Part shown: positions 1-33,573 of the stretch, piece by piece
How positions within the stretch are numbered: the first letter of the stretch is position 1
Layout: each line of letters opens with the position of its first letter
DNA from: Glandiceps talaboti
Taxonomy: Eukaryota > Hemichordata > Enteropneusta > Spengelidae
Direction: 5' to 3'
DNA length: 35,000 bases
NCBI RefSeq assembly: GCF_964340395.1
Contig: NC_135566.1
Coordinates: 17,282,501 to 17,317,500 of the forward strand
Translations under genes and position numbers: made by a program
Notes under the pieces: model-generated
The model's input: only the letters and a program-made list of their open reading frames with translations
Told to the model about the DNA's origin: nothing
The model's database searches: none

Positions 1-846
1 TTTGTATAACAGAACATATACAAATGAAACGTCTGAAATTGTTTATGGTACACAAAATAAAAACTATGGACAACACAAAAGGTTTGGCCTGTTTAGTTTC
101 TTCACAGACATTGACTGTTCAAGTGAAAATTCGAACTTCTCTAGCTCTAATGTCAAGATGCTACATATATGCACGTATTTCCTGGTAGCTATATGTGTGT
201 TGTACATTCACATCTACATCGGACACAGTCATCTCTCTTAACGTCACAGAAAGTTTCAAACCTGTGTCATATCATCAGACATACATCGTGTGACATGTCA
301 CAGATTGATACTTTATCAAAAACGATGCACGTTACTTTTCTTCTTTGACCACTCTGTTATCCAGTGACACCCCATATTTTTCATTGGATATATAACAAGG
401 CAATTTGCCTTCAAAGTGTTGACACTTATAGCGTTTTATATAGAAATGACTGATTAATGCAACAACCTGATCATCAACGATATATCTACAGTGCAGATGC
501 AGTTTTTATCAATTAATACTAATGCATGTACCAGGTTGTTATAAAAGTTGAAGATTGCATTCTCTCGATCTCGCCAAGTTGTTAGATTTCATTGGCATTG
601 CTCCAAATTTGCTCCAGACAGAAATGCCATAGCCTATACGACAAACCAGTAATATCCTCGTATTCGGCGTTTATCCTTATTCAAAACCTGTTTTGCTGAT
701 TACTATGCGAAGATCTTGCCCCGATATTAGTTAATGCTGAGCTAAGAAATACTCACTTAGCAAAACCGACGACCCCCCCACCTCATAGTCAAAACCTTAA
801 TACAACAAACCTCTATATACTAGGGGGGGGGGGGGGTATATTGTCG
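1..846. other. Upstream non-coding DNA, left copy of an old duplication
   Basis: No convincing coding exon was seen. The 79-codon open frame at 2-241 lacks family motifs. About 45-360 resembles about 1600-2145 (shared landmarks: ttcttcacagaca, atttcctggtag, acgtcac-gaaagttt, gtgtcatatcat). At 771-836 lie a C run and a 14-base G run (823-836), which may be a sequencing-difficult site. Confidence 0.5.
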
Positions 847-849
847 TCT

Positions 850-855
850 CTAAAT

Positions 856-907
<52 letters not shown>

Positions 908-1490
908 ATAAATTTATATAGCGCCAAATATCCAAAGAAAACAATGTTCAGTGGCGCTTAGAGTTAGAAAGGAGATGAAAAAGCTCTCTGAAATATGTTG
1001 GTTTTCAAGCGTCTTTTGAAAATGTTAACATTGGGAGAGGTTTTAATGTTCAGGGGTAGAGGGTTCCAAAGTTCAGGAGCTGCTGAGGAGAAGGAGCGGC
1101 GACCATAGGAAACCAGATTCCATTTGGGTGTATGCAGAAGGTATTTATCCGATGAACGAAGAGTGCGTAATGAAGAACGAGGTGTAATTAAGTTCTTGAG
1201 ATATTGTGGAGAGATTCCATTTAGGGCTTTATAAGTGAAGAACAGAAGTTTGAAAACAATACGATGAGATACTGGAAGCCAATGAAGTTGTTTTAGAATA
1301 GGGGTTATGTGTTCGAATTTCCTGGTGCGCGTAATAATCCTAGCTGTCGTATTTTGGGCACGTTGTAAGCGCTGTAAGTGAACGTCAGGCAGACCATTAA
1401 AAGAAATTCAACCAAGAAGTGACTGTACTTGGTTACACAATCTTTTAATATGAACACGTGATGTCATTGACATGGAACTATGTCCATAGA
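850..1490 (-). mobile_element. 5'-truncated non-LTR retrotransposon 3' end (CR1/L2-like)
   Basis: On the - strand, codons from 1407 down to 964 are open and read ...RLQRAQNTTARIITRTRKFE, HITPILKQLHWLPVSHRIVF and KLLFFTYKALNGISPQYL, later YGRRSFSSAAPELWNPLPLN and FKRRLKTNIFQRAF, then TAA at 966-964. 'RLQ-AQN-AR', 'LHWLPV--RI-FK-L---YKAL-G-SP-YL' and 'FS-AAP-LWN-LP' are the well-known C-terminal part of reverse transcriptases from CR1/L2/Rex-type LINEs. Further 5' the similarity continues (HIKRLCNQVQSLLG) but is broken by a TGA at 1410-1408. The element ends with a short UTR (ggcgctatataaatttatta) and a GATA-repeat tail. The 5' part is missing, so the copy cannot move by itself. Clade placement is from memory. 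Confidence 0.85.
856..907 (+). repeat. (CTAT)n microsatellite
   Basis: About 12 uninterrupted CTAT units. On the other strand this is the GATA tail that ends the neighbouring LINE copy, so it probably grew from the element's own 3' tail. Confidence 0.97.
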
Positions 1491-1599
1491 TATCATTTTC
1501 ATTAACTTTAAGCAAACCGACTTAACCGCGCGCCCAACAGTGTGGGACACGCTTACTTGCATAATGTAGCACGAAAAACAAAAGGTCTTTAAACTGTTA

Positions 1600-2148
1600 T
1601 ATGGTATACAAACACAAAACGGACAGGCACAGAAAAAACATTTCGCCTACCTCTTCACAGACACAGAGTTAAATGTTTACTTTTATAGCTTTCACTGTTA
1701 AGACGTCACATTTCCTGGTAGTTACATTTGTATGTCACCTGTCATTAATCTCGCATTGTGATTGGTCGAGAGCTCTGCAGATATATACAGCCGTACGTTT
1801 TCTTTGTTGTATCACGTAGTCACTGTATTTCCTCTTCTAAACAAACCTCGCAGACAATCAGAAATCTAGCTATAATACAGCGTTAAGAAAGCCAAATTTA
1901 GAGTAAACTGTGAAAAATTATCATTATTGGTGTATACATCAATTTGCAACAACTTTTTTATCCCTATGTTTCGTGTAACAGGGAAATGTTTTACTGAATC
2001 GAAAAACCTTTAAATTCTTACGTCACGGAAAGTTTTGAACAAGTGTCATATCATGTGACCTAGATCATTTGGTACGTCATTGATCGCTGCTGCATCCAGA
2101 CTGATACAGGTTACTTTCGACTTTGACCATTCTTCTTAGGTAGTTTAA
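1600..2148. repeat. Right copy of an old diverged duplication; promoter-like motifs inside
   Basis: This stretch matches about 45-360 in the same order (ttcacagaca, atttcctggtag, acgtcac, gaaagttt, gtgtcatatcat, ttactttc, ctttgacca), with many substitutions and insertions. At 1758-1790 it has an inverted CCAAT box (gattggtc) and, about 20 bases later, gatatataca, a TATA-like string. I see no gene behind it, so a promoter here is only a possibility. Confidence 0.45.
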
Positions 2149-2238
2149 TAGTCTGTAAAGTACGCTGTGACGGGGCGCCCTCACACATCGGTCTATGCCT
2201 ATAGAGCAGGACCGATACGGTGTACACAGTACTAGTCT
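2149..2238. mobile_element. Short MITE-like element, copy A
   Basis: Begins agtctgtaaagtacgctgtg and ends with an imperfect inverted match (gtacacagtactagtct). It shares ggggcgccctcacac with copies at 8735-8833 and 23829-23974. It is too short to code for anything. Probably a non-autonomous DNA transposon or its relic. Confidence 0.6.
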
Positions 2239-2420
2239 ACTATAGAACTCGAACTGTCAGCTTATCAAGATTTTCATGGGATACTCGAGGATTCACCTTC
2301 AAACTGTGTATATTGTACAACACTACATATCACACCTAAGTCAAGTGTTCACTTTCCCGAAAACATATGCTTACTGCTTTTGACCTTCAGATAGTCATGA
2401 ATATTCATTGTTCAACTAAT

Positions 2421-4165
2421 ACATTCCACTGTTTACCACCTAGAAATGCTGTCATTCCAGTTCCAAAGCATTAAAAATGCTGTCATTCCACTTATTTTAT
2501 AGAGTGGCGGCTGTCATTCCAGTGGTTCTACAGTGTAGAGGGTGTCATTCAACTAACTGAATGTAGAAAAGGGTGTCATTCCACTGTTTACCACCTAGAA
2601 ATGCTGTCATTCCAGTTCTAAAGCATTGAAAATGCTGTCATTCCACTTATTTTATAGAGTGGCGGCTGTCATTCCAGTGGTTTTACAGTGCAGAGGGTGT
2701 CATTCAACTAACTGAATGTAGAAAAGGGTGTCATTCCACTGTTTACCACCTAGAAATGTTATCATTCCAGTTCCAAAGCATTAAAAATGCTGTCATTCCA
2801 CTTATTTTATAGAGTGGCGGCTGTCATTCCAGTGGTTCTACAGTGTAGAGGGTGTCATTCAACTAACTGAATGTAGAAAAGGGTGTCATTCCACTGTTTA
2901 CCACCTAGAAATGCTGTCATTCCAGTTCTAAAGCATTGAAAATGCTGTCATTCCACTTATTTTATAGAGTGGCGGCTGTCATTCCAGTGGTTCTACAGTG
3001 TAGAGTGTGTCATTCAACTAACTGAATGTAGAAGAGGGTGTCATTCCACTGTTTATTACCTAGAAATGCTGTCATTCCAGTTCCAAAGCATTAAAAATGC
3101 TGTCATTCCACTTATTTTATAGAGTGGCGGCTGTCATTCCACTGGTTCTACAGTGTAGAGGGTGTCATTCAACTAACTGATCGTAGAAAAGGGTGTCATT
3201 CCACTGTTTACCACCTAGAAATGCTGTCATTCCAGTTCTAAAGCATTAAAAATGCTGTCATTCCACTTATTGTATAGAGTGGCGGCTGTCATTCCAGTGG
3301 TTCTACAGTGTAGAGGGTGTCATTCAACTAACTGAATGTAGAAAAGGGTGTCATTCCACTGTTTACCACCTAGAAATGCTGTCATTCCAGTTCTAAAGCA
3401 TTAAAAATGCTGTCATTCCACTTATTTTATAGAGTGGCGGCTGTCATTCTAGTGGTTCTACAGTGCAGAGGGTGTCATTCAACTAACTGAATGTAGAAAA
3501 GGGTGTCATTCCACTGTTTACCACCTAGAAATGCTGTCATTCCAGTTCTAAAGCATTGAAAATGCTGTCATTCCACTTATTTTATAGAGTGGCGGCTGTC
3601 ATTCCAGTGGATCTACAGTGCAGAGTGTGTCATTCTACTAACTGATCGTAGAAAAGGGTGTCATTCCACTATTTACCACCTAGAAATGCTGTCATTCCAG
3701 TTCTAAAGCATTGAAAATGCTGTCATTCCACTTATTTTATAGAGTGGCGGCTGTCATTCCAGTGGTTCTACAGTGCAGAGTGTGTCATTCAACTAACTGA
3801 ATGTAGAAAAGGGTGTCATTCCACTGTTTACCACCTAGAAATGCTGTCATTTCAGTTCTAAAGCATTGAAAATGCTGTCATTCCACTTATTTTATAGAGT
3901 GGCGGCTGTCATTCCACTGGTTCTACAGTGCAGAGGGTGTCATTCAACTAACTGAATGTAGAAAAGGGTGTCATTCCACTGTTTACCACCTAGAAATGCT
4001 GTCATTCCAGTTATAAAGCATTGAAAGTGCTGTCATTCCACTTATTTTATAGAGTGGCGGCTGTCATTCCATGGGTTTAACAGTGCAGAGGGTGTCATTC
4101 AACTAACTGAATGTAGAAAAGGGTGTCATTCCACTGTTTACCACCTAGAAATGCTGTCATTCGTT
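2421..4165. repeat. 155-bp satellite, about 11 copies, each made of five 31-bp units
   Basis: The string tcattccactgttta recurs at 2576, 2731, 2886, 3041, 3196, 3351, 3506, 3661 (one base changed), 3816, 3971 and 4126, exactly 155 bases apart. The array begins near 2421. Inside each unit, tgtcattc starts every 31 bases (five times), each followed by a different filler of about 21 bases. It is therefore a higher-order repeat: an ancestral 31-bp monomer diverged into five types, then the five-unit block was amplified. Copies differ by a few substitutions and I saw no length change. At 4153-4190 a few more tgtcattcg units break the phase at the right edge. Confidence 0.97.
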
Positions 4166-4190
4166 TTCCGTCATTCAGGTTGTCATTCGT

Positions 4191-4560
4191 TTTAGGGTCA
4201 CCCTGAAGCACCTTGTAGACCGAAAATTGAGTCTAACAGTGTGTCAGATAGCGTATAAGATCAGACTAGGCACTGAGAACCCTGTCGGTCCCTGGCTAAT
4301 ACTCTCTTCAGTGCGTCCCAAAAATACAGAAAGTGCAACATTTTAACTTATTCAACTCTTTGTTTTTCTAATTATATTAAACAAAACAACAGGCATATCT
4401 AAATAGCGTCAAAATCAGCGTCATTCTACATCACAACAACAATACATAGAGGGTCTATAGCCATAACAGTAGTTGCCAATCACTACACTCGAAATAGACA
4501 CATTGTCGGAAATATTTTTACCCGCTTATTAGAAATTGTAGATTCATGACAACTAGTAGA
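4191..4560. other. Spacer without recognised features
   Basis: Unique-looking AT-rich DNA. I see no exon, hairpin or tandem repeat. Confidence 0.5.
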
Positions 4561-4705
4561 ATCTCCCCTTATACCTCCATGGTAGAATCATGATATTGGT
4601 AAATTAATGTGACGGTCTTCTTTTGTAAAGTATGTTATAGGCCTGACGTGGGAGACAAAGAGTCAACCCGGCTGTGCTCTACGAGTCATGATGGTTATTA
4701 CCCCC

Positions 4706-4776
<71 letters not shown>

Positions 4777-5418
4777 GATTACTCGGCACGTAATTATGAT
4801 TTGATGATGCGTCATGTCTTCAAGCAAAAGTGAGTGATAGACGTCATCCTCCTTTGCTTTATTTTTAAGTGAGACTTTTTATCGGTCCTATGGAAAATGT
4901 CACACTTCCTCGGCCAGAGAAGTTGACCAGTCCCCACTACACTGAACAAAATTATGCGAAGTGTCTATATATATACAAGCTCATCGAGTCCCATGACGCG
5001 CGCCAATGCTTATGAGTAGAACACAGTAGTCCGAAAGTGTAGCTTTATATTACTAGTAATATACCTCTTCGACTGTAACCTTCGCCGCTTTAAGAAATGT
5101 GCGCACGCGTGGACAACCAACCTACAAAGGAAAAACCCCAACAGTCACATGAATATGCGTGGGAAGTGAAAATATTCCGTGACATATAGTGCATAACAAT
5201 ACCTAATTGTATGGTCTAACCATAGTGTAGGGTCTATGGTCTAACATCATTGTCACATTAACGTACGCATTTCAGCAGTGGACACAGCAAAGAACTATTT
5301 GGAAACATAAGCACGGTAAGTTGCTATGGTCAAATATTTGATTCACCATATGTGATATATTATGTTCTCTGGGTGCTGACTTTACATGGATCTAGCCATG
5401 GAGGTATAAGGGGAGATG
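4561..5418. mobile_element. Unit bounded by 22-bp perfect inverted repeats
   Basis: The left end 4561-4582 (atctccccttatacctccat then gg) is the exact reverse complement of 5397-5418. Just inside, tagaatcatg and its partner ctagatccatg extend the match imperfectly. The ~860-bp interior has no coding frame except a microsatellite artefact. This is the form of a non-autonomous DNA transposon. Target-site duplications are not clear. Confidence 0.55.
4691..4775 (+). repeat. C run followed by (CA)n microsatellite
   Basis: Ten C residues at 4701-4710, then about 32 CA units at 4712-4775. The 74-codon frame across it (poly-TH) is a repeat artefact. Confidence 0.97.
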
Positions 5419-7324
5419 ATTGGGTCCATATCCGACATGCAGGCCATACGTATTCTGTACAGTATGTTAAACATGGTGACATACATTGAATTTGATTACA
5501 CCGTAAACAGCGTCTTGTTTGAACGTTGGTTCACAACCTATGCCTAAATATTGGTTGGGAACATTACGCTAGAACCCCTCCCCCCACCCCCTTCTCTCAC
5601 AAAACTACTATGTTCAACATAAACTTGACCAACCCTGGCATTATTAATACACCTGGCTACTACAAGTGTCAACAAATGTTTACGTTCACGTTGCCCCCTT
5701 TGCTAGATCCCATGACCACTAAAAGAAGGTGGGTTGAGGCATGGATGTATTACACGCACGTCGGTGCTTTAATATGAGTAACCTGTTGCTCTCAGTACCA
5801 GCCCCGTGGGCTAAGCTTATCTACATACGTAAGTACATAGCATAACAATTGTCGCAAAGAAAAACATAGTTCTTAATTATCATACGACGACTGCTGTTTT
5901 CGGAATGATTCGTTACGCGTTAAAGGCAGTGGCCGTGAATGTGTAGACTATATAACAATAAACTGTATGCGGCCATAACAATTAATGGAGCTAATGTATG
6001 CACTCGACTCATTTAAATGCTGGTAGTTCATTTTAACAACATGCATTATCCACTTGCTATGAGTTGTCTTACTAAAAATTGGACATAAGGACACAGGTAA
6101 ATCAACACTCGGCCATGACATGTTTGCACTCTCCTTGCACAGCTTGTTATGCACTATAACTTACAGTAGAAGGGTGTTTACATGTGTTGCTGTTTTCGCA
6201 AGGGCCACTGACTTGTAAACTCAGTAGTAGCCACCACCATAGTCTTGCTGCTAGACGTTCGGGCTTTCTTTCGATGCTATAACTATAAGCGAACGAAGTT
6301 CGCATGTGAGGGCCTGCCCGACATCCTCGATAGCGTTGTTCGGCTGTGTGTCGTATTTTATCTGAAGAACATCCGAGGGCTAGCTGATAGACTACCACCA
6401 CCAGTGATTTTAAACCGAGCCTTTCACATGTAAAATAGCCAGACAAAGCTGTCATCAGCCGCATTGTTGCATATTTTCACCGGGGTCATGGCCCAACGAA
6501 TTACGACTTTTGTCTTACTGAATGGTTTATGAGTTTTCTTTCGTGTAGAAGTGAAAGTTAGTAAACCAGTACGGTCGAAAGGGTATTTGTAAACACAGAT
6601 TGAAATCATGATTGATGTTGTTCAGTGAACATTATGTGCAGGGAATGTCATAGACTTACAAAGGCGACTCACAGTCTTTTTGATAACGACAGTGGCTAAC
6701 CACCATGATTACTATTGCATATCATCCATCAGTAATAATATTAGAAACAACCAAGCTGCATTTTCTTTTACAGTAATAATCTATGAATTGAAAAAAACAT
6801 GTCAAGAATGTTCTAGTCTAGATCTAGCTACCCATGGCATCGAATAATTTATTTAACCCGTCTTGGTCAATGAGAAATCATGAACCAAAGAATGATCTTG
6901 AGATTCGACGCCGGGGATAACACAAGACTAAGTTAGTTCACTTGAAGTAATGAGATATAGTGGCTACGTTTTGTCTATTTCGGGATACTACCAACAAGTT
7001 TCTTATTTGTCTGTGGGGATACCAACGACAAGGATCCCTTTCTTTGGGCACAGTTTCTTACTTGTCTGTGCTTCAGGGTACCTAACTAAAGAAGTAAATT
7101 TATTAACATATTAAATATTACACCCTTTACGTAACTTATATGTAATACTGCACGTAGCAAGATGACCAATACAATGTAGAAGTGTTGATTACAAAAGAAA
7201 ACAGATTCGATATCAGACAAGTCGTCACACTGTGTGAGACGACTTCCTTCCTTAGTGCATCTTGAGGCATTAAAAATAAATTTTGCAGTTACGTAACATC
7301 TTTACTAGTGTCTGGTGATAATCA
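5419..7324. other. Upstream flank of the CACHD1-like gene, no gene found
   Basis: Open frames at 5526-5777 (+), 6147-6464 (-) and 6424-6609 (-) are short, have no recognisable domain and no good splice context. A short hairpin lies at about 6290-6304 (gcgaac-gaa-gttcgc). A promoter or 5' UTR exon of the downstream gene may lie here, but nothing identifies it. Confidence 0.4.
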
Positions 7325-7580
7325 CATGTGTATGTATGTATGTATGTATGTATGTATGTATGTATGTATGTGTGTGTGTATGTATGTATGTATGTATGTA
7401 CATTGAATGTATGTATGTATGTATGTATGTATGTATGTATGTGGGTGTGTGCGCGCGCGCATGTATGTATGTATGTATGTATGTATGTATGTATGTATGT
7501 GTGTGTATGTATGTATGTATGTATGTATGTATGTATGTATGTATGTATGTATATGTACGTATGTGTGTGTATGTATGTAA
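7325..7580 (+). repeat. (TATG)n compound microsatellite
   Basis: TATG units with short TG, CG and other interruptions, ending about 310 bases before the start codon. The large YVCM and HTYI open frames in several frames are translations of this repeat and not genes. Confidence 0.97.
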
Positions 7581-7887
7581 AATGTATGCCCATATTTCTG
7601 ATAATATAGCTATATACAGTTGTACTTACACGCATAACAAATCTAACTATCGTCAACGAAACACAGAAAACCTTTGAAACTCCACAAGTTATTCTTTCAA
7701 ATTGACAAACAAACGCTATCACTACTCTGTTTTCTTTGAAATAGTTATCTACCTACATCATGTATAACTTTTTTACTCCCGTCAATGTCGTTGCCTAATT
7801 GTCTTTCTTCCATGCCCTCCAGATTGTCTAAAGTGCGCATGACAGATCAGTAGACCTGGAATCTCAACTGTACGCACTACCACTGCC

Positions 7888-29929
<22,042 letters not shown>

Positions 29930-29967
29930 TTTCCAAAGACAGCTGTATTTGCAGAGCAGAGAGTATA

Positions 29968-30141
<174 letters not shown>

Positions 30142-30313
30142 TATAGAGTACTCTAATTAGGCGAGTCTTTTCCAGACTCACACTATGTTTATTTTTTACG
30201 AATTTATCTCATTTTGAACACAAATATTAATAGATTTATGTATGAACTTCCTTGTCTCATTCAACACTTGTATGTGGATTTGTTTTTACAGTGAGACAAA
30301 ATGTATCATATTT

Positions 30314-31102
30314 ACCTCCCGTAAGGATACGGGAGGTATTAAAAGGGGAATGTCTGTCTGTCTGTCTGTCTGTCTGTCCGCCTGTCTGTCTGCCTGCCTG
30401 TCTGTCTGTCCGTGTGTGTGTCTGTGTCATCATTTTCTAAAAATCGGCTGGCTAAATTGTAATGAAATTTGGAATATATAATTTTTAGGGTAATGGCTAG
30501 ACCTGATTAGGTTTTCAGCTAGATCTGTTAATGTTTAATTAGGGAAATTTGCATATCAATGAAATCAACTAATTGAGCAATATCTTGACTGCATACTTCA
30601 ATTTCAATATAATTTAGTATATTCGTTAAACATAACAACATACATTTGTCCAATCCTTACAGTGTTAATGAATAATTTGCATAATTAATGATTCTTGGTA
30701 ATTAGGCTATAAAATTTGTTGATGTACCTTACAGCATATTTAAAATTCAATATAATTTAGTACATACGTTAACCATAAGAAAACACTAAAGTTTGTTGAT
30801 ATACCTTACAACTGTTAATGAATAATTTGCATAATTTATGATTTTCGGTAATTAGGCTATATCTTAAGAATACATACTTCAATATGATTCAGTTCACGTT
30901 AACCATAACAATTGCATGTGTCCTGTAAAGCTTGTTGATGTACCTTTCAGTGTTAATGAATAATTTGCATAATTAATGATTTTCGGTAATTAGGCTATAT
31001 CTTAAGACTGCATACTTCAATTTCAATATAATTTACTTCATACATTAAACATAACAAAGTTTATACGCCCTACAAAGTTTTTTGATGTACTGTTACGGGA
31101 GG
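30314..31102 (+). mobile_element. Hairpin-headed repeat with CCTCCCG ends, (TCTG)n and ~140-150-bp tandem core
   Basis: A 10-bp stem at 30314-30323 and 30328-30337 (acctcccgta / tacgggaggt) forms a hairpin head. A third copy of the arm, tacgggagg, closes the element at 31094-31102, so the outer ends are also inverted repeats. After the head come TCTG units (30351-30412), then a tandem core: gttaatgaataatttgcata occurs at 30664, 30814 and 30951. No coding frame is present. The layout parallels 18670-19235, but the sequence is different. Confidence 0.8.
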
Positions 31103-31318
31103 CATTCAGTTTAAATCAGGTATATTAAGTGTCTATTCTGTATTTTGTTTGTGTAATTCGCAACAAAAATACCTTGTGTTCGACTTAAAAACCATCATGT
31201 CGCCTATTTAATTCAGAATTTATAGTCTCTGTTTTTGTTAGTAATTATACAAGAGATTTTGTGTTGTAATACAAGTGTAATGCATTTTGAAAAGATGTGC
31301 GAGTTCATGTGGGCATGG

Positions 31319-31320
<2 letters not shown>

Positions 31321-31370
<50 letters not shown>

Positions 31371-31390
31371 ATGTATGTATGTATGTATGT
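31321..31390 (+). repeat. (GT)n-(TATG)n microsatellite
   Basis: About 16 GT units, then about nine TATG units. Confidence 0.97.
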
Positions 31391-32054
31391 GTAATGTGTT
31401 TTGTGGAAAGTATGACTCGCATCTGTTGAGCGTTGTAGCAACACAGAATGCAAGAATTTGATTTGCCATTTTTGAAATCTTTTTATGATGTTTCTGCTTA
31501 AAGTGTGAATGAAATCAATGCAAAATACCTGTTGTCTTTATTATTATTTTTTTAAAACAAATTTTCGAAGTTTTTAAATGAAATTTTTTTTGGTTATTGT
31601 AGGATTTATAGAATTGTACACGATTTTGTCCAGGGTATTTAGTCAAATACATGTATATATAAGTCAGCTTTTAAAGAAAGGTGAAGTGAAGGATTGTTTT
31701 GGGGATGAAACTGTATTCTATTGGTTTAAAAAAAGACGGATTGTGTTATATGTATGTCATATTGTAGAACCATACTTTCAACTGACATTCAGACAACGAG
31801 GTACATTTATGAAGCTAGCACCAAACTCCAACGCTCTATTCTGCATCTGTTCAATGACGGCGAGTGGTTAAACCACGCCGTCCGTGTGCTTTGTTTAACT
31901 CCAGAGTCTTTAATTTCGCTTTGAAAAATGTTATTGACAATCAAACTGTATTTAAGTATAAATTTACGACGTGATTGCATTATGGTGGCTACTTGAATCA
32001 TGAAGTTGTGAGATTTTACTACTAACACGTACCCAAACAGCTCAGATCAGGCAA

Positions 32055-32322
32055 AATAAAAAAATGTGTGTTTCCGATAACCTGTCCAATCCTAGTGTAA
32101 GCCACCAACCATAACTATTTTTTTACATTCAGAAAGGTAAAAAGAGTGGTAATTAAGTATTTCCGTGTCAATTTTCTTCCCAAACTATCTTTGGTCATTG
32201 TTATGTAACTTTACCAATGGCATGGTGTCTGTATCTGGAACAATTAACCGTGAACTAAACTGTAATATTGATTTTAATAGGAGAGATGCAAACTTGAGAC
32301 ACTATTTAATTCTCTCAATAAA
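32055..32322 (+). other. Candidate poly(A) signals for the CACHD1-like gene
   Basis: After the stop at 29929 the first AATAAA I find on the + strand is at 32055-32060, with another at 32317-32322 running into an (AAAT)n stretch to about 32356. Using either would give a 3' UTR over 2 kb that contains the GA tract and the CCTCCCG element. A non-canonical site nearer the stop (for example attaaa at 30338) is equally possible. Confidence 0.25.
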
Positions 32323-32356
32323 TCAATTAATAAATAAATAAATAAATAAATAAATA

Positions 32357-33060
32357 CGCAGTTGAAATCTCTCAGCTTATGTGTGTATTGGTTGAAATCT
32401 TAGTACTTTTATCTAATAAAGTTGTAATTTATAATGACATGTTTATATGAAATGAGCATTACATCTCCATAAAGCATTGATAATGTATACACGTGCATTT
32501 CCTTATGATCATTGCTATGATGTCGACAATAATTTTTGGGTACATCCAAAAATTAAGTCACCTAACAATTATGTCATAAAATCATTTCATTTGATTTGGC
32601 TTATAGCAAAGCCAGAGCTGTCATGGTTACTTGTGATAGTCTAGTAGAACTTCATATATATGGCTCTTCACATAAATCTGTCATGAAACTCGAGTTTTTA
32701 TGACGTACATGTACGTATACAGGATTGAAGAAGAACCACAAGGAATGGAAAAATGGGAATTTTACACACACACACACACACACACACAAGCAAACAAACA
32801 AACAGACAGACAGACAAACAAACAAACACAACAGGTCACAGGTTTAACTCGAACTGGTCTTACCATTGTACAGCGAAACTGCTTGTACTAAAATATTACC
32901 TAATCTACGTAATTAAGGTACACAATTTAAAACTTTGATGGTTGGTTGTGGCGTGAAAGTCTCTTTATCGTATTTCAAGGCGTGGACCTGGTATTGCGTG
33001 CCGATACGTAATCCAATTAAAGTTACATACAAATTGCTGGGAATGTCAAAGAATGTTCAA
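32357..33060. other. Intergenic DNA with (CA)n, (CAAA)n, (CAGA)n
   Basis: The only structure seen is the compound microsatellite at 32764-32828. Short open frames over it are artefacts. Confidence 0.6.
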
Positions 33061-33079
33061 CACAAATAATAATAAGTGG

Positions 33080-33085
33080 TTTATT
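33080..33085 (-). other. Possible - strand poly(A) signal
   Basis: The - strand reads AATAAA here, about 490 bases after the stop of the 33574-33976 frame, followed by an (ATT)n-like stretch. It could end that gene, or be the tail of an unrecognised retroelement. Confidence 0.3.
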
Positions 33086-33414
33086 TACCCAAGCGTATAG
33101 AATTGATTACAAAATAATGGGAACAAAAAAATCGAAAGAGAGAAGGGTAAATGGGGAGTCAAGAAATAGCTTACAGCTAGTCTAGCCTGATCCCCGACAT
33201 TGTATATTGCGAATGAAAACATTAAAAGGGAGGAAGGGTTCTGTTACACATATAGTTCACAGACGTCGATGTATGATGTTCAGCTTGCAATTCTCCATAC
33301 AGGTCTTTACAACATACTACAACATATAAATTGTTTAAAAGTCACATACATAATCTCTCGTAATGATCTCAAGTTGCTTACATTGACATACATGCTAAAT
33401 TCTGCTAACTAACT

Positions 33415-33526
<112 letters not shown>

Positions 33527-33573
33527 CGTCTCAAACTAGCGATACAACTTTCAAAATATAACTTGACATGTCT

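Noticed and set aside
1758-1815. CCAAT plus TATA promoter
   Set aside because: The motifs are short and common in AT-rich DNA, and no gene follows within 6 kb. Kept only as a remark in the feature list.
2421-4165. CRISPR-like pattern: short repeat (tgtcattcc) with ~21-base spacers
   Set aside because: The spacers are not unique. The same five recur in order every 155 bases, so it is a higher-order satellite, in an animal genome.
6147-6609. Possible - strand genes at 6147-6464 and 6424-6609
   Set aside because: The frames are short, overlap each other, and have no recognisable domain and no neighbouring exons.
7270-7722. Large open frames on both strands (YVCM, HTYI repeats), also at 11316-11684, 15069-15758, 23101-23429 and 27625-28041
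   Set aside because: They are translations of TATG, CATA, AGAT and AGAC microsatellites, which lack stops in several frames.
31578-31871. 97-codon open frame (+)
   Set aside because: AT-rich low-complexity start, no domain, no splice context. Probably chance.
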